Part shown: piece after piece, positions 1-3,518 of the stretch
Layout of the letters: every line of letters starts with the position of its first letter
Numbering within the stretch: position 1 is the stretch's first letter
Assembly: GCA_903850725.1 (NCBI GenBank)
Contig: CAINMG010000131.1
Coordinates: 1 to 6,001, forward strand
DNA: 6,001 nt
Reading direction: 5' to 3'
Source of the DNA: Candidatus Staskawiczbacteria bacterium
GTDB taxonomy: Bacteria; Patescibacteriota; Minisyncoccia; Minisyncoccales; Staskawiczbacteraceae
Notes under the pieces: model-generated
Database searches by the model: none
The model's input: the letters and a program-made list of their open reading frames with translations, nothing else
What the model was told of the DNA's origin: nothing
Translations under genes and position numbers: made by a program

Positions 1-24
1 ACATCGCAATTGCGGTGTTTTTTG
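1..24 (+). terminator. Intrinsic terminator, plus-strand orientation
   Basis: A 7-bp stem (ACATCGC at 1-7 and GCGGTGT at 12-18, closed by one U-G wobble when read as plus-strand RNA) with an AATT loop runs directly into a T tract ending at 23. It suits a plus-strand gene lying left of the window, which would converge on the minus-strand gene ending at 26. On the minus strand the same hairpin has one C-A mismatch; whether a T tract follows there cannot be seen because the window ends. Confidence 0.7.
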
Positions 25-25
25 T

Positions 26-529
26 TTAATCAATTTCTGGATTCCCATAATTCATTCTTCGTTGTTTCTTATCTTTATCTATTTTCCAAAATGGAATTAC
101 ACTCCAAAAATATTTCTGTCCATTTTCAATTTGTTTTACCACAACCCTTACTCTAACATTATCGATAACTGCCACAAATTCATAATATAAAATTTCCTTT
201 AAAATCATCTGGTTTTTAGCATTACTACGAATTAATTCAAATCCTTTTGCTCTAGAAATTCCTTGAATTGTGTGCGATAATCCTAAAATTCTTGGCACTA
301 AATTTAACAACCTGAAACGAATATATTGATCGCTTCTTGGCCTGGCATGATTTTTTCTTGAAAACTTTAAATGTTCCAAGCCCTTAGAATTAAAAACAAC
401 CTTCTCTTTTAAATATGGACAATTAACTTCACTTAGGGATTTGTAAAACTCTTCAGCTTTATCTTTTATCTCTTTAAATTGTTCGTCTGTAAAATTTAAC
501 ATAGAATGTATATTATTTTTTATCATCAT
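26..529 (-). CDS. Small protein resembling phage BECR-type (barnase/EndoU/colicin/RelE-like) nucleases
   Basis: This is a 167-residue soluble protein with no signal peptide or membrane segment. The N-terminus (about 12-35) is a charged helix. A short CPYL segment (37-40) follows, then VVFNSKGLEHL (44-54) with His53, an Arg-rich helix RFRLLNLVPRILGL (71-84), and a strand-rich C-terminal part with YYEFVAVID (115-123), VRVRVVVKQI (125-134) and YFWSVIPFWK (140-149). From memory, the order of an FNS-G-HL strand, a basic RLKLLP-like helix, an RVRVVL strand and a final FWSVIP strand recurs in small CPR and phage proteins assigned to the phage barnase-EndoU-ColicinE5/D-RelE superfamily. Candidate active-site residues are His53, Arg126/Arg128 and Ser143, but these are inferred. 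The start is uncertain: two adjacent ATGs open the frame and only a poor GTGG-like ribosome site precedes them. It is very AT-rich, unlike the island to its right. It could be a free-standing toxin, a phage remnant or a chromosomal RNase; no antitoxin gene is visible beside it. Confidence 0.6.
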   Translation of the reverse strand: MMIKNNIHSMLNFTDEQFKEIKDKAEEFYKSLSEVNCPYLKEKVVFNSKGLEHLKFSRKNHARPRSDQYIRFRLLNLVPRILGLSHTIQGISRAKGFELIRSNAKNQMILKEILYYEFVAVIDNVRVRVVVKQIENGQKYFWSVIPFWKIDKDKKQRRMNYGNPEID

Positions 530-576
530 ACCACAAAATCTTATTAATTGAAATATATTTAAATAATTTGTCGCAT

Positions 577-606
577 AATAAAAAACTTGCCATTCAGCAA
601 GATTTT
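577..606 (-). terminator. Intrinsic terminator closing the small-gene island
   Basis: Read on the minus strand, a CTTGC/GCAAG stem (586-590 with 597-601, 6-nt loop) is followed by six T residues and TTATT. The stem can be extended by A-T pairs on both sides, so it is potentially bidirectional. It lies between the last repeat of the island and the start of the nuclease-like gene, and would end a transcript begun at the promoter near 3339. Confidence 0.75.
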
Positions 607-614
607 TATTTCAT

Positions 615-659
615 TCCCTTCTTTCAAACCACTAAACTAGTGAGCTAATGATTTGAAAG
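615..659 (-). repeat. 45-bp hairpin repeat A, copy 1
   Basis: All 45 bases match copy 2 at 1044-1088. The ends CTTTCAAA (621-628) and TTTGAAAG (652-659) are exact inverted repeats. As minus-strand RNA the stem extends to 14 pairs because two positions become G-U wobbles, whereas on the plus strand they are C-A mismatches. This suggests the functional folded strand is the minus (coding) strand. It lies downstream of the 96-aa gene and is not followed by a T tract, so it is not itself a classical terminator. Confidence 0.85.
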
Positions 660-665
660 CAGAGA

Positions 666-699
666 GGGAGTCTGAGGTTTTGTTAACCTGTAGACTCCC
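666..699. repeat. Second hairpin beside repeat A1
   Basis: GGGAGTCT (666-673) pairs with AGACTCCC (692-699), and AGGTT/AACCT pair inside around a TTGTT loop. It stands 6 bp from repeat A1 and 17 bp past the 96-aa gene stop. The equivalent place beside repeat A2 holds a hairpin with the same GGGAG/CTCCC ends but a different interior, so the pairing is conserved while the sequence is not. Confidence 0.65.
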
Positions 700-715
700 A
701 TGAAATAATGTTTTC

Positions 716-1006
716 CTAATCTCGGCGGCGACGACGTCGCCGACGGCCACCTCCCATCGGCCAAAAGGGTATAAGCATAACCCTGATGCCAAAAATGGTG
801 ATTCCAGTCGCGACAACCGGCTCGAAAATTGGCACGACTTGCTTCGGAAAATAGTTCGACAGAACCAATCCCAAAACAAATAATGTCGCCAACGTTCTCC
901 GCCAAGTCCCGAAACATGTTCGGGATACCCACTGCCCAATTCCTCGGGCAATGTACCTAATTGCCCGACCAACAAGCCGAGCAACCCATCGAAAAAATCT
1001 TCCCAT
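716..1006 (-). CDS. Small basic membrane protein with C-terminal polyarginine tail (unknown function)
   Basis: This 96-residue protein is not one I recognise. Residues 1-37 form a likely amphipathic helix: arginines at 3, 6, 10, 14, 17 and 21 fall on one face with Trp, Phe, Val and Ile on the other. A hydrophobic segment follows (about 39-54, LATLFVLGLVLSNYF), then a second (about 57-82, with FEPVVATGITIFGI). The end is GGG, eight Arg and Asp. The eight Arg codons mix CGT, CGG, CGA and CGC rather than repeating one triplet, which argues for selected protein sequence over simple-repeat slippage. The ATG at 1006 follows a GAAGG-type ribosome site about 9 nt away. The gene is enclosed by two identical 45-bp repeats and has no promoter of its own that I can see. 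A membrane-active or nucleic-acid-binding peptide is possible, but function is unknown. Confidence 0.65.
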   Translation of the reverse strand: MGRFFRWVARLVGRAIRYIARGIGQWVSRTCFGTWRRTLATLFVLGLVLSNYFPKQVVPIFEPVVATGITIFGIRVMLIPFWPMGGGRRRRRRRRD

Positions 1007-1043
1007 TTTTCTTTTCCTTCTCTTTTTTTGTTTTTGTTTTCTA

Positions 1044-1088
1044 TCCCTTCTTTCAAACCACTAAACTAGTGAGCTAATGATTTGAAAG
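1044..1088 (-). repeat. 45-bp hairpin repeat A, copy 2
   Basis: Identical over 45 bp to copy 1 at 615-659 and in the same orientation, giving a 429-bp repeat period that contains one gene. The 14-pair minus-strand stem ends 38 bp before the ATG of the 96-aa gene, so it would sit in the intergenic RNA between the zinc-ribbon and membrane-protein genes. The core GCTAATGA...TTGAAAG resembles GCTGATGA...TTTAGAAAAG in element B. Confidence 0.85.
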
Positions 1089-1094
1089 AAAAGT

Positions 1095-1127
1095 GGGAGG
1101 TTATGAAACAATTGTTTCGCCCCTCCC
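1095..1127. repeat. Second hairpin beside repeat A2
   Basis: GGGAGG (1095-1100) pairs with CCTCCC (1122-1127). Between them lies a perfect 14-bp palindrome, GAAACAATTGTTTC (1105-1118). It occupies the same place relative to repeat A2 as the 666-699 hairpin does to A1, with the stem ends kept and the interior replaced. Confidence 0.65.
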
Positions 1128-1210
1128 CTATAAAACAGATAAAAAATAAATGCAAAAGAGCTGTTCAATGGCCTCTTGGTTTTTATGAGAAGTTACGGCC
1201 ATCTTCTCAA

Positions 1211-1235
1211 CCTGTTTATATTTTACCCAAACAGG
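1211..1235. repeat. Short inverted repeat after the zinc-ribbon gene
   Basis: CCTGTTT (1211-1217) and AAACAGG (1229-1235) form a 7-bp stem with an 11-nt loop, starting 18 bp past the zinc-ribbon stop codon on the minus strand. No T tract follows on either strand. The rest of 1128-1252 is AT-rich and I see no gene in it; a TGGCC/GGCCA pair around 1169-1201 may add another weak stem. Confidence 0.4.
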
Positions 1236-1252
1236 AAAATGGCGTTTTTGCG

Positions 1253-1555
1253 TTAGTCCTCATTGGAATAACGCGAGCACGAGCGATAATGCTCGCCGTG
1301 CTCCCGACCACACTCAGTGCAAATCATTGCCCTGGCGAGATCGGCCACCGTCAGATCGTCATCCCTCTGACGATCTTCAATTCCCCGCTCCGTAGCGGGG
1401 AATCCGCAGGCAGAGCATCCTTGCTCTGCCTGAAAGAAGGTCGCCCCACACTCGGGGCAAAAACCTCCGTCCACCACCACGCCATCCGTGGCGCGATAAG
1501 AAATTTCCGTTCCGCCAACCGTGGCAGTACGGAGTTCTTCGATTGCTTTCGCCAT
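1253..1555 (-). CDS. Small zinc-ribbon protein (unknown function)
   Basis: This is a 100-residue soluble, acidic protein. A short N-terminal region rich in strands (1-31) precedes a complete zinc ribbon: Cys33-x2-Cys36 and Cys47-x2-Cys50 (CPECG ... CSACG). A polar linker (53-70) and a short helix DLARAM follow. A second possible metal site has Cys79-x2-Cys82 with His86, His89 and Cys93. The paired knuckles show metal binding convincingly but do not specify a partner; such proteins may bind nucleic acid or a protein complex. The ATG at 1555 has an AAGGAG ribosome site 7 nt upstream, which decides the start. It lies third in the island between element B1 and repeat A2, and its codons are GC-rich compared with the flanking murJ. 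I do not recognise the family by name. Confidence 0.75.
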   Translation of the reverse strand: MAKAIEELRTATVGGTEISYRATDGVVVDGGFCPECGATFFQAEQGCSACGFPATERGIEDRQRDDDLTVADLARAMICTECGREHGEHYRSCSRYSNED

Positions 1556-1577
1556 GGTTTTTCTCCTTCATTGTTAT

Positions 1578-1607
1578 GGCTTCTCCGACATGGCTGACGG
1601 AAAAGCC
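1578..1607. repeat. Inverted repeat upstream of the zinc-ribbon gene
   Basis: GGCTT (1578-1582) pairs with AAGCC (1603-1607), and TCCG (1584-1587) with CGGA (1598-1601), giving an interrupted 9-pair stem. It lies between element B1 and the ribosome site of the zinc-ribbon gene. No counterpart is obvious upstream of the 255-aa gene. Confidence 0.4.
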
Positions 1608-1620
1608 CGACTCGAATTTT

Positions 1621-1752
1621 TCTTCACCTGTAGCTCACCAACACACAATGCTGATGAACTTTAGAAAAGAGAGGAGTAAAACACTTGGCCCTCCTCATAA
1701 GCCCTTTTCAATTCGCTCAAACCTGTGTGAGCGAATTGCCTGTTTTTTTCGC
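1621..1752 (-). repeat. Structured intergenic element B, copy 1
   Basis: This is about 90 percent identical by eye to 2621-2754, with one small indel in the middle. Three stems can be drawn: AATTCGCTCA/TGAGCGAATT (1710-1719 with 1728-1737), GAGGAG/CTCCTC (1671-1676 with 1691-1696), and a weaker one joining TTCACC/AGC (from 1623) to GCTGATGAA (1650-1658). Differences between copies fall mainly in loops and linkers. In plus orientation the first hairpin is followed by a run of T, so it could also stop antisense transcription. A further GCGACAA/TTGTCGC hairpin (1751-1767) abuts the stop codon of the 255-aa gene. The element lies between the 255-aa and zinc-ribbon genes. Confidence 0.85.
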
Positions 1753-1766
1753 GACAATCCTTGTCG

Positions 1767-2534
1767 CTACATTTTGATACCGGCCTTAGCGAGTAACCCG
1801 CCGAGGCTGGTGCCGAATTTCGACTCCTCGACCTTGGCCGGCTCCGTGCCGTCACCGTTCCGGCCAAGTGCCCAGTCGTGAGCTTCTCCGTCCTTGGAGT
1901 AATACTCGCCTTGGACTTTCACGCCCGGGGCAACGGCGAAGACCAACGTGGTCGTGCCACCCCGATACCCGGGGTGGTGTTTGCGGTCGGTCAACTTGAA
2001 AACGCCGACCATCTCCGCAGTTCGCGCTTCGTGCGCGATCACCCACGACTTGCCATCAGGAGCTGTCACCCGCACATCGTCGTGCGGGTTGCGGTTGCAT
2101 GACTGACTAGTGGAAATCTCCACCAGCTCGCTATCACCTTCCGGCGACAGCGACTCCAATGCCTGCTCGCCCGCAACCATGCGAGCGTGGCTATTGGGGT
2201 AATCGCACAACAACGCCTCATCGAAAACCTCGAACGACAGCGTGACGCCGAACTCCTGCATGAACGATTTGTACGCTTCCATACGATCGTTCATCGGCCA
2301 GGTCTGACCGTGCATTGGCGCCACCATTCGGCACCCCACGGCTCCGTCGGCCAGCTCGAGCTGGAAAGTGGTATTAGACCACTTTCCATTTTTTTCGTAG
2401 CGAGTCCCCGTGACCGCCACGACGCCATCGATGGCCCACCCAACGAAATTGTGAATTTGTCCACGATGGACAATCCAAAGCTTCGGGGTCCGACCGGCGT
2501 TCAGAAGTCCGTCGTTATACTTAAACTGGGACAT
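1767..2534 (-). CDS. Hypothetical protein, strand-rich, two possible related halves
   Basis: This is a 255-residue soluble protein of a family I do not recognise. The ATG at 2534 is chosen because GGAGG lies 7 nt upstream; an open extension to 2627 adds 31 residues but has no comparable ribosome site and runs up to element B2. Two beta-rich segments are seen: residues 18-80 (KLWIVHRGQIHNFVGWAIDG ... GCRMVAPMHGQTWP) and 154-222 (VRVTAPDGKSWVIAH ... VQGEYYSKDGEAHDWALG). Both have a K-x-W-[IV]-[VI]-x-H-like opening and a G-rich strand series, so an old duplication is possible but weak. A helical stretch lies between (83-130). The end is acidic, then a small Gly/Ala/Leu helix (FGTSLGGLLAKAGIKM). 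There is no signal peptide or membrane segment. It is the second gene of the island, between elements B2 and B1. Confidence 0.75.
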   Translation of the reverse strand: MSQFKYNDGLLNAGRTPKLWIVHRGQIHNFVGWAIDGVVAVTGTRYEKNGKWSNTTFQLELADGAVGCRMVAPMHGQTWPMNDRMEAYKSFMQEFGVTLSFEVFDEALLCDYPNSHARMVAGEQALESLSPEGDSELVEISTSQSCNRNPHDDVRVTAPDGKSWVIAHEARTAEMVGVFKLTDRKHHPGYRGGTTTLVFAVAPGVKVQGEYYSKDGEAHDWALGRNGDGTEPAKVEESKFGTSLGGLLAKAGIKM

Positions 2535-2620
2535 CTTGTGTCCTCCGAACTGCATTATTTTTCGCTCTCTGGCAGTTTCAGAAAAGCAGGCATTTTTATG
2601 GAGCCACCCATTGAAAATAT

Positions 2621-2754
2621 TCTTCACCTATAGCTCACCAACAAACAATGCTGATGAACTTTAGAAAAGAGAGGAGTAAAACGCTTTGGCCCTCCTCATT
2701 AGCCCTTTGCAATTCGCTCAACCACATGTGAGCGAATTACCTGTTTTTTGTCGC
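2621..2754 (-). repeat. Structured intergenic element B, copy 2
   Basis: This is the partner of 1621-1752, starting exactly 1000 bp away. The long stem AATTCGCTCA/TGAGCGAATT (2711-2720 with 2729-2738) is unchanged while its 8-nt loop differs from copy 1 (ACCACATG against AACCTGTG). The GAGGAG/CTCCTC stem (2671-2676 with 2692-2697) is also kept. It starts 7 bp past the stop codon of the 115-aa gene and ends 86 bp before the start of the 255-aa gene. Confidence 0.85.
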
Positions 2755-2761
2755 CCGAAGT

Positions 2762-3109
2762 CTACTCGACCTCGCGGAAGCACAGAAATTCGAACACGAC
2801 CACCTTCTCGGTCTTGCCCTCTTTCTGGACTTCCGTCACCTTGCGTTCGGTGCAGGCGACCACTACCAGAATCCCGCGAGCCCGGAGCCGACGGGTCAAT
2901 GCGTAGGTCAGGGAGAACTCCCCCTGGACCATTGCCATTTCGCCTTCGGCCACTTGATCCGCGAGATCGTCGGCCAACTTAGCCACTTCCGCCGTGGTCG
3001 CCATCGGGGCGACGTTCGGGAACTGAATATCCCGAACTTGACCACCGGCATTGGCGATTTGGGCGGGAGACCATTTGTTGGCGGGGTGATTCGAAATGTT
3101 TACGAACAT
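2762..3109 (-). CDS. Small protein resembling a CRISPR-associated Rossmann-like family
   Basis: This is a 115-residue soluble protein. The ATG at 3109 is chosen over an upstream ATG at 3205 because AGGAGG lies 6 nt before it and the longer start falls inside a leader hairpin. The sequence opens with a strand and FVNISNHP (2-9), then WSPAQIANAGG (13-23), DIQFPNVAP (27-35), a helix EVAKLADDLADQV (41-53), GEFSLTYALTRRLRARGI (63-80), a strand LVVVACTERKV (81-91) and a final VVFEFLCFREVE (104-115). From memory, the pattern NHPS-x-W, DLPFP, GE-x-[TS]-x-[TY]-x-[LI]-V-x-RL, STTER and F-x-FVRFREY recurs in small proteins annotated as CRISPR-associated. These recall the ring-nuclease-like Csx15/Csx16/Csx20 group, but I cannot name the exact family. 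Candidate ligand residues are His8, Glu64 and Glu88-Arg89. No cas genes or CRISPR repeats are in the window. Confidence 0.7.
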   Translation of the reverse strand: MFVNISNHPANKWSPAQIANAGGQVRDIQFPNVAPMATTAEVAKLADDLADQVAEGEMAMVQGEFSLTYALTRRLRARGILVVVACTERKVTEVQKEGKTEKVVVFEFLCFREVE

Positions 3110-3147
3110 GGCATCCTCCTTTCTTGTTACGCAAATTATGCAGCTGT

Positions 3148-3178
3148 TACCGGAACCTACCGGCACAACTAACACAAC
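3148..3178. promoter_or_regulatory. Paired short direct repeats before the first island gene
   Basis: TACCGG occurs at 3148-3153 and 3158-3163, a 10-bp step, and CACAAC at 3164-3169 and 3173-3178, a 9-bp step. Steps near one helical turn can mark protein-binding sites, but these are short words and could be chance. They lie in the leader between the long hairpin and the ribosome site of the 115-aa gene. Confidence 0.2.
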
Positions 3179-3189
3179 CTGCAGGATAC

Positions 3190-3252
3190 CAGTTGAAATT
3201 GACATATTTATCCAGCACTAAATTTTAGTACTGGACATGTCAACTTTAACTG
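3190..3252 (-). promoter_or_regulatory. Long hairpin in the island leader
   Basis: The outer arms 3190-3205 and 3237-3252 pair over 16 positions with two imperfect ones. The inner arms TCCAGCACTAAA (3211-3222) and TTTAGTACTGGA (3224-3235) pair over 12 positions, the single non-Watson-Crick pair being a U-G wobble in minus-strand RNA. No T tract follows, so it is not a standard terminator. It would sit about 80-140 nt downstream of the predicted transcription start and about 80 nt before the first gene. It may be an RNA regulatory structure, an mRNA-stabilising hairpin or a recombination site. Confidence 0.6.
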
Positions 3253-3256
3253 ATAC

Positions 3257-3298
3257 AGGAAACCAAGATTCAAGTATGCCTATTGCTTCGTGTTTCCT
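3257..3298. repeat. Smaller inverted repeat in the leader
   Basis: AGGAAAC (3257-3263) pairs exactly with GTTTCCT (3292-3298) around a 28-nt loop. In the minus-strand transcript it precedes the long hairpin, near the 5' end. Between it and the promoter (3299-3338) I see nothing else. Confidence 0.35.
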
Positions 3299-3338
3299 TA
3301 AATTTTTCAATGTTCTTTCATTTACTATCTACACCTTA

Positions 3339-3367
3339 ATTATAGCATAATCAAGCAAGCTTGTCAA
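3339..3367 (-). promoter_or_regulatory. Perfect-consensus sigma-70 promoter driving the island
   Basis: On the minus strand, TTGACA (3367-3362) and TATAAT (3344-3339) are separated by exactly 17 bp. Both hexamers match consensus at all six positions. The predicted start is near 3332, giving a leader of about 220 nt to the ATG at 3109. The promoter faces the island and points away from murJ, whose terminator lies just upstream, so the island appears to be an independent transcription unit. Confidence 0.85.
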
Positions 3368-3403
3368 GTATTTTACAACATTATGACTAAATTATATAAA
3401 TCC

Positions 3404-3421
3404 CATATTCGTGCGAATATG
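3404..3421. promoter_or_regulatory. Perfect 18-bp palindrome upstream of the island promoter
   Basis: CATATTCG (3404-3411) and CGAATATG (3414-3421) form an exact inverted repeat with a 2-bp centre. It starts about 37 bp upstream of the -35 box of the island promoter and has no T tract in either direction. An operator for a dimeric regulator is one reading; a small extra stem in the murJ 3' trailer is another. Confidence 0.4.
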
Positions 3422-3450
3422 CCGATATAAATGCAATAAAAAAATACAAT

Positions 3451-3475
3451 AAAAAAACAATCTAAAACTAGATTG
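3451..3475 (-). terminator. Intrinsic terminator after murJ
   Basis: Read on the minus strand, CAATCT/AGATTG (3475-3470 with 3463-3458) with a 6-nt loop is followed by seven T residues. One arm of the stem is shared with the AAGCAATCT end of the adjoining dispersed repeat, so the repeat supplies part of the terminator. Confidence 0.8.
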
Positions 3476-3517
3476 CTTCGTCGTCCACGACTGTGGTCGG
3501 GACTCCTCGCAATGACG
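3470..3517 (-). repeat. Dispersed CGTCATTGCGAGGAG...AAGCAATCT repeat
   Basis: Read on the minus strand, this starts 1 bp after the murJ stop codon with CCGTCATTGCGAGGAG and ends with CGACGAAGCAATCT. Between them is a short palindromic middle including GTCGTGGACGAC. From memory, words of this form are a widespread dispersed repeat in many unrelated bacterial genomes, usually just after genes. Here its last arm folds with the next bases into the murJ terminator. Confidence 0.7.
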
Positions 3518-3518
3518 G

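Larger units (their letters stand above)
575..3367 (-). other. Cassette-like array: promoter, leader, four small genes alternating with folded repeats, terminator
   Basis: Reading leftward, the order is promoter (3367-3339), hairpin leader, 115-aa gene, element B2, 255-aa gene, element B1, zinc-ribbon gene, element A2, 96-aa basic membrane protein gene, element A1, terminator. All four genes share one strand and have strong ribosome sites. They are visibly richer in G and C than the flanking chromosome. The intergenic elements come in two repeated types, and each is predicted to fold. No integrase, transposase or recombinase is present in the window. The architecture is seen directly; its interpretation as one transcription unit and as a mobile cassette array is inference. 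Confidence 0.55.

Noticed and set aside
637..1056. 139-residue minus-strand frame overlapping the 96-aa gene
   Set aside because: It translates both copies of repeat A in part and has mixed composition with no plausible domain; the 96-aa frame has a periodic Arg helix and a suitably placed ribosome site.
615..1088. CRISPR array
   Set aside because: Only two copies, 429 bp apart with a gene between them; no regular spacers.
1082..1597. 171-residue plus-strand open frame
   Set aside because: It runs across repeat A2, the hairpins and antisense to the zinc-ribbon gene, and lacks a recognisable domain; the Cys-rich minus-strand frame with a strong ribosome site is preferred.
1650..1669. Hammerhead-ribozyme-like CTGATGA...GAAA in element B
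   Set aside because: Only six bases separate the two boxes and they cannot form stem II, and the flanking arms do not give the other two stems in the required places.
2535..2627. Upstream ATG extending the 255-aa protein by 31 residues
   Set aside because: No comparable ribosome site, whereas GGAGG stands 7 nt before the ATG at 2534.
2187..2633. 148-residue plus-strand open frame
   Set aside because: Antisense to the 255-aa gene and into element B2, without a ribosome site or recognisable family.
615..2754. Classical integron attC sites
   Set aside because: The spacing and folding are suggestive, but no convincing GTTRRRY/RYYYAAC core pairs were found at the element borders and no integrase gene is in the window.
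3110..3205. Upstream ATG extending the 115-aa protein by 32 residues
   Set aside because: It starts inside the leader hairpin, and AGGAGG directly precedes the ATG at 3109.
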